From NCBI RefSeq assembly GCF_004216715.1, contig NZ_SGXG01000001.1:4014501-4078500 (forward strand): DNA of 64,000 nt, in the 5' to 3' direction. Positions 37,928 to 45,368 of this stretch are shown here, piece by piece. The position numbers and the translations under genes are program-made. The number at the start of each line of letters is the position of its first letter. The first letter of the stretch is position 1. Under the pieces are notes generated by a model. That model did no database searches. It was not told the DNA's origin and worked only from the letters and a program-made list of their open reading frames with translations. This DNA is from Cecembia calidifontis (GTDB taxonomy: Bacteria; Bacteroidota; Bacteroidia; Cytophagales; Cyclobacteriaceae).

Positions 37928-37954
37928 CTTCCCGAAATTTGTAATTTCGGGAAG
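37928..37954. repeat. 11-bp-stem hairpin after the Crp gene
   Basis: CTTCCCGAAAT and ATTTCGGGAAG form a perfect stem with a TTGTA loop. It has no T run, so it may be a REP-like repeat rather than a terminator. The loop shares ATTTGTAAT with a second hairpin-like site at 37963-37978 and with one at 44646. Confidence 0.55.
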
Positions 37955-38168
37955 TGATATGGCGGATTTGTAATCCCACAGGTCAATACTAGAAAAATAG
38001 AAGGAAGATTAGTCGTCTTTTTGATTCTTTTACATTGGGTTAAAAATTTAAATCAAAATCAATGACTGAATGAATATGATCTTAGGTAAAGGTTTTCATC
38101 TTCATTCGTCCTTGTAATTGTCCAAATCTTTTCAGCGTTTTTCGATGAAAAAGACACTATCCCGATAA

Positions 38169-39448
38169 GTGTGTAAACTTCAAATTATGGTTTTATTGTC
38201 AGGTATCAAGAAGCCTGACCCTATCACCAAATATAAGCAGGAAACTGTTAAGAATAGCTCCCCAGTCTCTGATAGGCATAGTCCATTTTTTCGATGCTTC
38301 TCTTGCAGCCAGGAAAACAGACTTCATTACGGCATCATCTGTCGGGAAAGAGAGCTTGTTTTTGGTGTATTTTCTGATCTTTCCATTGAGATTTTCAATC
38401 AGGTTGGTGGTATAGATGATTTTACGGATTTCAGCCGGGTAATCGAAGAAAACGGTGAGTTCATCCCAGTTGTCCCTCCAGCTTTTGATGGCATAAGCGT
38501 ATTTGGATTCCCATTTTTTGGCAAAATCGTTCAGGGCAGCCCAAGCAGCATCTTTTGTAGGGGCGGTATAAATTTCCTTCATATCCCTTGTAAACGCCCT
38601 GCGGTCTTTCCATGCGACATATCTACATGCGTTTCTGATCTGGTGGACGACACATATCTGAGTGACTGATTGGGGGAATGAAGCTTTTATCGTATCAGTA
38701 AACCCGTTCAGGTTGTCAGTTGCCGTTATGAGAATATCTTCAACCCCTCTGGCTTTCAGGTCGGTGAGTACCCCCATCCAGAAAGCCGAAGATTCATTCT
38801 TGCCAAGCCAAAGGCCTAGGATCTCTTTAAGGCCGTTAGTTCTGAGGCCAACGGCAATATAAACGGTCTTGTTGACCACTTTGGAGTTCTCCCTGACTTT
38901 GAAGGATATACCATCCATCCAAACGATCAGGTATACAGGGTCAAGCGGCCTGTTTCTCCATGCAACAATATCCTCCGCTACGGCACCGGTAACCCTTGAG
39001 ATGGTGGAGGAGGAAACATTGATGTCATAAAGCTCCCGGATCTGTTCTTCGATGTCCTGGTTTGACATTCCCTTGGCATACATGGAAATGATCACGTTTT
39101 CAACGCCCTCCGCCATGCTTCTGCGTTTGGGCACAAGGGCAGGCTCAAAGCTGCCGTCCCTGTCTCTTGGGACTCTGATTTCAGCTTCCCCAAATGTGTT
39201 TTTTATTGTTTTGGTGGAATAGCCGTTCCTTGAATTGGGATTATCGGAATTCTGATGCTTTTCATAGCCAAGATGGGCATCCAGCTCGCCTTCAAGCATT
39301 TTCTCAACGGCTCTTTTCTGAAGCTGTTGAAGGAAGGAATTAAGCTCCCCGGCAGTCCTGAACTGCTTGAGGAAGTCATCATTTAGGAGATCTTCTTTTT
39401 TCATTTTTGTAATCTGTGTGTTATAAAGGTAAGAAATTGTCCACACAC
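38169..39448. mobile_element. IS256-family insertion sequence
   Basis: Element of about 1.28 kb holding one minus-strand transposase. The ends read GTGTGTaaAC at the left and GTGTGTggAC when the right end is read inwards, a partial match (8 of 10 bases) that fits IS256 terminal repeats. No clear target duplication was found (left flank CCCGATAA, right flank AGACCGGG), so the ends may be slightly off or the site has been rearranged since insertion. Confidence 0.8.
38199..39404 (-). CDS. IS256-family (mutator type) transposase
   Basis: DDE transposase of 401 residues starting at the ATG at 39404 (MKKEDLLNDDFLKQF); the frame stays open upstream to 39446. The N-terminal HLGYEKH segment is followed by YLIVWMDGISFKVRE (first Asp), TDNLNGFTDTI (second Asp region), and IENLNGKIRKYTKNK (Glu). 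CVVHQIRN is the IS256 hallmark near the second catalytic region. All catalytic residues look intact, so it is probably active. Confidence 0.95.
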   Translation of the reverse strand: MKKEDLLNDDFLKQFRTAGELNSFLQQLQKRAVEKMLEGELDAHLGYEKHQNSDNPNSRNGYSTKTIKNTFGEAEIRVPRDRDGSFEPALVPKRRSMAEGVENVIISMYAKGMSNQDIEEQIRELYDINVSSSTISRVTGAVAEDIVAWRNRPLDPVYLIVWMDGISFKVRENSKVVNKTVYIAVGLRTNGLKEILGLWLGKNESSAFWMGVLTDLKARGVEDILITATDNLNGFTDTIKASFPQSVTQICVVHQIRNACRYVAWKDRRAFTRDMKEIYTAPTKDAAWAALNDFAKKWESKYAYAIKSWRDNWDELTVFFDYPAEIRKIIYTTNLIENLNGKIRKYTKNKLSFPTDDAVMKSVFLAAREASKKWTMPIRDWGAILNSFLLIFGDRVRLLDT

Positions 39449-39485
39449 AGACCGGGGGGCGCCTACCGCGGGTTCCTCAAATTCC

Positions 39486-39512
39486 CTGTGCGATTTCTTC
39501 TAAATCACACAG
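39486..39512. terminator. Hairpin between IS256 and the propeller gene
   Basis: CTGTGcGATTT and AAATCaCACAG form an 11-bp stem with one mismatch and a CTTCT loop, 20 bases past the minus-strand propeller stop codon. It is a possible terminator of that gene. No T run follows. Confidence 0.45.
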
Positions 39513-39531
39513 AGAATTTCGAGGTTTAACT

Positions 39532-40240
39532 TTAACTTCGTAAGTAGTGAAACCAACTTACACAGTTTGTGTCATAGTCCCATGAAAAAACCAAATATGG
39601 ATTTCCGACTAACTCTTTTCCACCTAACTTCACCTCAGAAAAAGTTCGGTTAAGTAAATCTAAAACCACTAAGTACCATTCAAAACTATTCAAGCCAGTC
39701 TGCCAGTCTTTGTCTTTAAACAAAACCATGCTAGTTATTAGGTAATTTTTATTTTCTTTAGTCAATTGATGAAGGCCTATCCATTGATCATTAAAATCCC
39801 ATTCAAAAGGGTCATTATCAAAAAAATTGATCTTTGAATCAAATTGCTTACTCTTCCAAGTCAACTCAAGTTGAAATTGCCCATTTTCATCATAGACCTT
39901 CAATTGCGGAATACCCAAAACATTTAAAACATAAGAATTTTTATCATCTACAATTATATTTTCTGTTTTTGATGGTACTAAATTTCCCCCAAGATAAGCT
40001 TTAGGAAATTCACCAAAACCTTCAATAAAATTCCCATTATGATCAAAAAATGAAACCAGCGTTGAATTCTTAAAATATTCCTTAAGGGTTCCATTGTAAA
40101 CTGAACTTACATAAATACCCTTATCTAATACCTTAAAAACCCCATCATATTCTGTTTTATGATTGGGAAGTTGATGCTTTATAGGTAACTCCCCAGCCAA
40201 TTTGCCATCCCAGGTTATTTTGAAAATTTTTTCTTTTGTG
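39532..40240 (-). pseudogene. Propeller-like lipoprotein gene, 3' part, cut at its 5' end by IS3
   Basis: The 3' portion of a gene: the last 222 residues plus about 13 more in frame upstream to the IS3 end. It reads as beta-strand repeats (FKITWDGK, FKVLDKGIYVSSVYNG, LVSFFDHNGNFIEGF, IPQLKVYDENGQF, then a domain ending FHYLRS). The layout recalls 6-bladed beta-propeller proteins of the DUF4221/BF4221 type, which are common in Bacteroidetes; this is a family-level guess. Its own 5' part is on the other side of the IS3 element (41558-41634). The reading frame joins exactly across the element, although about 100 residues seem to be missing. Confidence 0.75.
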
Positions 40241-40367
40241 TATAATACTCCCCATTTGTTGGACCAAAAGTATCAGTTGCTAAGTTAATTTATTTATTTG
40301 TTAATATATCCTTAGTTGTCCTATTTCCCAAGGGGACCCTTGGGAAATAAGACAACTAACTTTTGCT

Positions 40368-41204
40368 TTATGCTGCTTTTTGGGTTGCCCCAAAATACCT
40401 TTCCCCGGGCTTCTCCCTGGTGGTATGATGGACCTTTTGGTTGTAATATTCAATATACTTTTTGACACCTTTGAGCAGGTCATAACCGTCCTCGCTTGGG
40501 TTCAGATAGATGTAATCATACTTGATCGACTTCCAGAACCTTTCAATATATACATTGTCCAAAGCCCTTCCCTTTCCGTCCATTGATACTTTGATATCCA
40601 GCCCTTCAAGGTAATTGATCCATAAGGCTGATGTGTACTGGCTTCCCTGATCGGAATTGACTATCTCTGGCTTACCATATTCTCTGATGGCCTCTTCGAT
40701 TACCTGCTTACACCATTTGGCGTCCTGACTGTTGGATATACCCCATGACAGTATCCTTCTGCTGTAAACATCCATGACTGCGGTCAGGAACATAAACCCC
40801 TTCTGCATCGGAATGTAGGTGATATCGGTTACCCACACTTGGTTGGGTCTTTCAATCTTTAAGTTCCTGAGAAGATAAGGCCTGATATATTCACGCAAAC
40901 CGGATTTGGTAAGGTTCTTCCTCCTGTAAAGGGTTTCCCTGCCCATCAGCCTGAAAAGCCTCCTGATGCGCTTTGGGCCGACAACGAAGCCCAGTCCTGT
41001 CAACAGATAGACCATCGACACAACGCCTTCAGTAGGGTGATCGGTAAGATGCCTGTCCATGATTCCCATAAGTTTCAGATTGACCTCGTTTTCCCCTTTT
41101 GGTTTGTAATATAGACTGCTTCGGGGAACCTCCAATACTTCACACTGTCTCCTTATAGACAGCCCCTTATAATCAGAACAAATCAATGTCGCCCGATCTT
41201 TCAT
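40368..41204 (-). CDS. IS3 transposase OrfB (integrase catalytic part)
   Basis: DDE integrase-type part of the IS3 transposase, 278 residues. It carries the catalytic residues in WVTDITYIP (Asp), EIVNSDQGSQYTS (Asp) and NVYIERFWKSIKYD (Glu), and the rve fold throughout. It overlaps orfA by 4 bases in the -1 frame and is probably made as an OrfAB fusion by frameshifting, as in the IS3 family. Confidence 0.94.
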   Translation of the reverse strand: MKDRATLICSDYKGLSIRRQCEVLEVPRSSLYYKPKGENEVNLKLMGIMDRHLTDHPTEGVVSMVYLLTGLGFVVGPKRIRRLFRLMGRETLYRRKNLTKSGLREYIRPYLLRNLKIERPNQVWVTDITYIPMQKGFMFLTAVMDVYSRRILSWGISNSQDAKWCKQVIEEAIREYGKPEIVNSDQGSQYTSALWINYLEGLDIKVSMDGKGRALDNVYIERFWKSIKYDYIYLNPSEDGYDLLKGVKKYIEYYNQKVHHTTREKPGERYFGATQKAA

Positions 41205-41494
41205 ATCCCCAGTTTCTTGCAGCTTTTTTTTAAAAAGTCATTCTCTACTTTTAGCTCTCCGATCTGGGCATAGAGCTGCTCAAGGGCAGGGCCTTCTTCC
41301 TTTTTCTTTGAATGCTCCTTTTCAAATACAGCTGACATATTATCCAAAAACTCACCCTTCCACTTGGATATAATCACAGGGCTAACATCGAACTTCTTGG
41401 ACAATTCAGCCAATGTAAACTGATTCTTGATTGCTTCAAGGGCTACTTTTGCCTTGAACTCAGGAGAAAACTTTCGTCTTGTTTGCTTGTTCAT
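41201..41494 (-). CDS. IS3 transposase OrfA (HTH part)
   Basis: DNA-binding part of the IS3 transposase, 97 residues with an N-terminal HTH (KFSPEFKAKVALEAI and TLAELSKKFDVSPVIISKWKG) and a leucine-zipper-like C-terminus. Near its end, TTA AAA AAA AGC is an A-rich slippery run just before the OrfB frame, which opens upstream of its ATG. Confidence 0.93.
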   Translation of the reverse strand: MNKQTRRKFSPEFKAKVALEAIKNQFTLAELSKKFDVSPVIISKWKGEFLDNMSAVFEKEHSKKKEEGPALEQLYAQIGELKVENDFLKKSCKKLGI

Positions 41495-41557
41495 AAGGTT
41501 AAATTTAAACAGTTTTTTTTAACTTAACCTCTGGTCTCAATTTTGGGGAGTATTATA

Positions 41558-41634
41558 GAAAATAAATTATTTTTCCGCTCTTGTTTCACACAAGATAAAC
41601 AGATTAGCAAGAATAATAAATATTTATTGCGCAT
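41558..41634 (-). pseudogene. Propeller lipoprotein gene, 5' fragment (signal peptide), cut by IS3
   Basis: Minus-strand ATG at 41634 starts MRNKYLLFLLICLSCVKQE, a lipoprotein signal with an LSC lipobox, and runs 25 codons to the IS3 end at 41557. It then reads into IS sequence and stops after about 11 codons. Joining base 41558 to 40240 keeps the frame (…NLF-S-TKEKIFKITWDG). This is therefore the start of the gene whose 3' part lies at 39532-40240. The gap in the family's expected length suggests some sequence was lost. Confidence 0.7.
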
Positions 41635-41707
41635 GTTCCTTCATTAAAAAGGACAGGTGTTTAATAAATTAAACACCCATCCATTACCATTAATAATCAA
41701 ATCAATT

Positions 41708-41889
41708 TCATCTAACAGTAACAGGTCTTACAACTGTGACTAATTTCCCATCACAATCATAAACAGCAGTTACTCTGTCCGGATTGATTTTTACTAATTT
41801 GCATTCAACTGCATTTGCATAATTAATTTGAAACATAAAGGCCGAGAAAACACCAAGAGCCAATAAGCCATTTTTTAATGATTTTTTAT
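41708..41889 (-). pseudogene. Small secreted peptide gene, 5' end disrupted by IS4
   Basis: The minus-strand frame reads KKSLKNGLLALGVFSAF then MFQINYANA, a signal peptide with a cleavage-like ANA, and a short mature part VECKLVKINPDRVTAVYDC ending RPVTVR. The original start lies outside, in or beyond the IS4 insertion at 41890; the present open frame begins with IS-derived codons. It lies just upstream of the propeller lipoprotein. Small secreted peptides upstream of 6-bladed propeller genes are known in Bacteroidetes (for example NVEALA-type peptides), so the two were likely one operon. Confidence 0.6.
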
Positions 41890-43335
41890 TACTGTCGTCC
41901 GAGAACTGAGGCAATATAAAAAATAAAATCCTAGAATAGTACAAAAATCAAAGATGGGCAGCCCTTTTGGAGCTTACCCATCTTTTTCATATTGTTGTTT
42001 CGACCAAGAACCAACAACGTGACACAATTTAAGCATAAATTTTTGTCTGGGCATCCTATTATCGCTCAACTCCTCTCTCTTATTCCCAAAGAGCTATTGA
42101 ATCAGGTCGTTGAGGAAGAAAACTCGGATAGGTACTACAAGAAACTCAAAACAAGTGATCACTTCATCTGCATGTTTTATGCGGTGTTGACCAGAAACAG
42201 CAGTCTTAGAGAGGTCTGCAAAAACATCGGCCTGATCATAACCAAGCTTATTCCTTTTGGAATGAAGCAGCTACCTGCCAGGAGTACCCTTTCTGATGCA
42301 AACCGTAAACGCAGTTATCGTGTTTTTGAACAACTATACAAAGGGCTGTATTCATACTATAGGGCATCTTTGGTAGGAAATTGGCTCGATATCGGTGGAG
42401 AGGTCGACCTCAGCCGTGTTGAGGTTTTTGATTCCTCAACGGTCACGCTGTTCAAGGAAATCCTCAGAGGGGCCGGACGCAATCCCCTGAACGGAAAGAA
42501 AAAAGGTGGTGCCAAGATATTTGCCAAAATGAATCTGGCAGAAGGCGTTCCCAACTTCATATGTATCCGTTCTGCGGCCACAAATGAAAATATGTTTTTA
42601 AAAGTGATGGATCTGCCTGAGCACGGGATAGCTGTTTTCGACAAAGGATATAACCGCTATTCCTGCTTTGAAAAGTGGGACAGTTCAAACAGATATTTTG
42701 TGACCAGAAAAAAAGACAATGCAAGATATGAAGTGGTCAGTGAGTTTGACTGTACGCATGCCTTGGACATCATCAAGGACCAGATTATCTCACTGAGCTA
42801 CAGGGAGAAGGGAGTTTCTCGGACAGTTGAAGCCAGACTGGTGGTTTATGCTGACCCTGAAAGCGGTGAAACGCTGGAGTTTATCACCAATCTTAAGGGA
42901 TTGGATGCCCTAACCATAGCTCTTCTCTATAAGAACAGGTGGGTTATCGAAGTGCTTTTCAAGCAGATCAAGCAGAATTTTGAACTCAGATATTTTTTGT
43001 CGGACAGCGAGAACGGGATCAAAATCCAGATTTGGGTGGCATTGATACTCAACCTCCTGTTTACAGTTCTACATAAGCGGATAAAAGAGGCTGAAGACTT
43101 CTCGACCATGGTCATGGTAGCCGCAAAAAATCTTTGCTCCTACGTCAGTCTTGAAAAGTTCCTACTTTTTCCTGAAGCTTACTTTAAAAGTATATTTCAA
43201 AAAGACATCCAAAATGTACAAACCCAATTATTCCTTTCCGGATAGGGGGTGCTTTTTGACTTTCAACAAAAAACACCTCTAAAACTTCATTAGAGGACTT
43301 TATTTTAAATTTCTTATTTTAGTCGGACGACAGTA
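41890..43335. mobile_element. IS4-family insertion sequence with 9-base target duplication
   Basis: 1446-base element bounded by 13-base inverted repeats TACTGTCGTCCGA (41890-41902) and TCGGACGACAGTA (43323-43335). ATTTTTTAT is found directly on both sides (41881-41889 and 43336-43344), an exact 9-base target duplication, as expected for IS4-type elements. It lies in the 5' end of the small secreted peptide gene. Confidence 0.92.
41992..43245 (+). CDS. IS4-family transposase
   Basis: DDE transposase of 417 residues with a predicted TTG start (no ATG fits near the 5' end). It has a DUF4372-like N-terminus, the catalytic region VEVFDSSTVTLFKE, the HGIAVFDKGYNRYSCF segment with the second Asp, and the late YKNRWVIEVLFKQIKQNF motif of the IS4 Y-(2)R-(3)E-(6)K signature. 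It appears intact. Confidence 0.92.
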   Translation: MLFRPRTNNVTQFKHKFLSGHPIIAQLLSLIPKELLNQVVEEENSDRYYKKLKTSDHFICMFYAVLTRNSSLREVCKNIGLIITKLIPFGMKQLPARSTLSDANRKRSYRVFEQLYKGLYSYYRASLVGNWLDIGGEVDLSRVEVFDSSTVTLFKEILRGAGRNPLNGKKKGGAKIFAKMNLAEGVPNFICIRSAATNENMFLKVMDLPEHGIAVFDKGYNRYSCFEKWDSSNRYFVTRKKDNARYEVVSEFDCTHALDIIKDQIISLSYREKGVSRTVEARLVVYADPESGETLEFITNLKGLDALTIALLYKNRWVIEVLFKQIKQNFELRYFLSDSENGIKIQIWVALILNLLFTVLHKRIKEAEDFSTMVMVAAKNLCSYVSLEKFLLFPEAYFKSIFQKDIQNVQTQLFLSG

Positions 43336-43354
43336 ATTTTTTATATAAATAAAT

Positions 43355-44392
43355 ATGATTATCCGCTTGTATACAAGTAGGGGCAAATGCTCGCAATAAC
43401 AAGTCTATCAAAGAGTTTTTTACCAAAGTATCTTCGGTTTAGTTTATAACAGAATTCATTGAGATAGTTTTGAAGCATCTTTTCTGAAACCATATGGTAC
43501 TTCTGTAAATCCCTTTTAAGGTTGCTTATTGCTATATGTGCCCATTTGAGGTTGAACTTGCCCTCTTTTGTGGAAGATAATTCGCTCACGTGAACATCGA
43601 TACAATCTTCTAGGTTAGCATAAGTCGTACTTTCATCAGTTTGGAGCACGGCTTTTTTGTCAATCAGTCCTTTTATCAGTTTTTCGGCTGTTTTTGCCTT
43701 CAAGTTATCTATTTTGACCATCTTGAAATATCTGCAGCTTTTGTCCTTTTCTCCAGTAATTAGGTCTTCAAGAATAGATGATTCAGCCATAACAGCGACA
43801 GTAGCTTGTTTTTGGCTTCCACGGCCTTTCTTCAGCTTCGTCTTTTCCGAAGATTTTGTTGCCTTGCTTACAAAAGCCTCATCATATTCAACCATATCTT
43901 CTAGTTTATATTGGCTGTCACGTTTACCCATTGCTTCCCGGAGCTTGTGATACAGTCTGAAAACAGTCTCGTATCTGCTATGACCCATCTGCCTCTGTAG
44001 TTCAAGGCAGCTAAATCCCTTCTTGGTTGCGCTTACAAGAGTCATTGCAAGCAACCAAGTCCTCAATGGTAACTTGCTGTTTTCCATAATAGTACCATTT
44101 TTCAGTCCTGTCCTAAATTTACAATGTTTACATTGGAACATATTGAGAGAATTAAGCCAGTAGTGATCCTTGGAATTACAATTCTTGCAAATGACACCTT
44201 CTCTTTCCCTTTGTTCCTTCAAGTAATGGATGCAACTTGCCTCATCAGGATATCTTTCATTGAATTGTAGAATATTCATGGCCTTCTTATTTATTTACAG
44301 CCAATTAAACACTTACAATTCAGCCCTGAAAGTTATTGACACTTATTGTCAAAGTATAAAATTTGCCCACTTGTATGTAGGCGGATATTCAT
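43355..44392. mobile_element. IS1595-family insertion sequence
   Basis: Element of about 1038 bases. The left end ATGATTATCCGC and the right end (read inwards) ATGAATATCCGC match, followed by ATACAAGT and GGGCAAAT on both sides. ATAAATAAAT flanks it directly at 43345-43354 and 44393-44402, compatible with the 8-base target duplication of this family within a low-complexity site. It sits directly next to the IS4 element. Confidence 0.88.
43359..44279 (-). CDS. IS1595-family (ISXO2-like) transposase
   Basis: Transposase of 306 residues. An N-terminal zinc-ribbon-like motif, ICKNCNSKDHYW...FQCKHCKFRTG, is followed by the ISXO2 DDE/N domain beginning VEYDEAFVSKATK and continuing to TAEKLIKGLIDKKAVLQTDES and the final AHIAISNLKRDLQ. 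The cysteines, the acidic residues and the length are all normal, so it looks functional. Confidence 0.94.
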   Translation of the reverse strand: MNILQFNERYPDEASCIHYLKEQREREGVICKNCNSKDHYWLNSLNMFQCKHCKFRTGLKNGTIMENSKLPLRTWLLAMTLVSATKKGFSCLELQRQMGHSRYETVFRLYHKLREAMGKRDSQYKLEDMVEYDEAFVSKATKSSEKTKLKKGRGSQKQATVAVMAESSILEDLITGEKDKSCRYFKMVKIDNLKAKTAEKLIKGLIDKKAVLQTDESTTYANLEDCIDVHVSELSSTKEGKFNLKWAHIAISNLKRDLQKYHMVSEKMLQNYLNEFCYKLNRRYFGKKLFDRLVIASICPYLYTSG

Positions 44393-44690
44393 ATAAATAA
44401 ATTTGAAACAATCTCTTTTGCACTATGCTTGGCAGATTTTTATTCCAAAAAAGTTAAAAATCCGTATTATTAAACTTTCAGTTAAAAATACCATCCCTCA
44501 CAATTAAAAAGCAAGTTTTATTATGTTTTTTTTAGGTTTAACCTCGAAATTTCACGAAAATTAAAGTTTCAAGAAGTGGACAATAGGATTTTAAGTGCGC
44601 TTAGAAGCCACATAAAAAAGGAAGGATTGGAAAATCCTTTAAATCGCTCTTAGGGATTTGCAATCCCGAAGAGCAGTGCTCCTGAATGCA
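44393..44690. other. Non-coding gap with a REP-like hairpin
   Basis: About 300 bases without a gene. At 44646-44674, GCTCTTaGGGATT and AATCCCgAAGAGC flank a TGC loop, giving a long hairpin of the ATTTGYAAT-centred type. At 44536-44553, GTTTAACCTCGAAATTTC is an imperfect inverted copy of GAATTTCGAGGTTTAAC at 39514-39530, so this pair encloses the broken propeller locus. Confidence 0.5.
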
Positions 44691-44724
44691 AAAAAAAAAA
44701 TGCCGCCCAGAAGGCGGCATTTTC
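44691..44724 (-). terminator. Terminator of the SulP/carbonic anhydrase operon
   Basis: AATGCCGCC and GGCGGCATT form a stem with a CAGAA loop. The minus-strand transcript ends in a run of about 11 U, given by the A run at 44691-44700. It lies 27 bases after the carbonic anhydrase stop. Confidence 0.93.
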
Positions 44725-44750
44725 TTCATTTTCATATGTCAATCAATATA

Positions 44751-45368
44751 TCAAACTGTTGTCGGAACAATATTGTATTTCTTTTTCAGGTCATGGACCA
44801 AGCCTGTAGAGAAATCAAACACCCAGGCATGTAGATTAATTTTATCACCTCTGGCAATCGCATTTTTGTAAATGGATGTTTGCTTGATGTTCTGTATCTG
44901 TTCCAAAACATTCAACTCCACCAACTTATTCAATCTTTCATTTTCATCTGCAATCAAATCTAATTCAGCCTTATGGTGACGGATCACATCTTTGATAGTT
45001 GCCAACCAGTTATCTATCAATCCATTGTTATTGTTCTCGTAGGCAGTTTTTATCCCTCCACAGCCATAGTGGCCATAGACAATGATGTCCCTGATTCCCA
45101 GATTTTCTACTGCATACTGCATGACTGAAAGGAAATTCAGGTCAGTATGAGAAACCAGATTGGCAATGTTCCTGTGAATAAACAGGTCTCCTAAATCCGT
45201 ACCCAGAACCTTGGAGGGTGAAACTCTACTGTCAGAACAACCCAACAAAAGCGCCTTGGGTGCTTGACCTTCCTTGAGGCTATCAAAATATCCTTTATGG
45301 GAAGCCAATGTTTCAGCTGCCCATTGTTTATTGTATTCGAGGTATTTATTGAGATCTATCTGGCACAT
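44751..45368 (-). CDS. Beta-class carbonic anhydrase
   Basis: Zinc enzyme that interconverts CO2 and bicarbonate, 205 residues. LLLGCSDSRVSP carries a Zn Cys and the Asp/Arg dyad, and VYGHYGCGGI the Zn His and second Zn Cys. Its start codon overlaps the SulP stop by 1 base, a translationally coupled pair. This suggests the SulP transporter supplies or handles bicarbonate. Confidence 0.95.
   Translation of the reverse strand: MCQIDLNKYLEYNKQWAAETLASHKGYFDSLKEGQAPKALLLGCSDSRVSPSKVLGTDLGDLFIHRNIANLVSHTDLNFLSVMQYAVENLGIRDIIVYGHYGCGGIKTAYENNNNGLIDNWLATIKDVIRHHKAELDLIADENERLNKLVELNVLEQIQNIKQTSIYKNAIARGDKINLHAWVFDFSTGLVHDLKKKYNIVPTTV

Larger units (their letters stand above)
40241..41557. mobile_element. 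IS3-family insertion sequence
   Basis: 1317-base element with 14-base terminal repeats TATAATACTCCCCA (40241-40254) and its inverted copy TGGGGAGTATTATA (41544-41557). Two overlapping minus-strand ORFs, orfA and orfB, code for the transposase. No matching target duplication is visible (GTG before, GAA after), suggesting loss of flanking DNA when it inserted or later. It splits the propeller lipoprotein gene. Confidence 0.88.

Noticed and set aside
38169..38669. Plus-strand ORF of 166 residues opposite the IS256 transposase
   Set aside because: Antisense shadow of the transposase, which shows full IS256 catalytic motifs.
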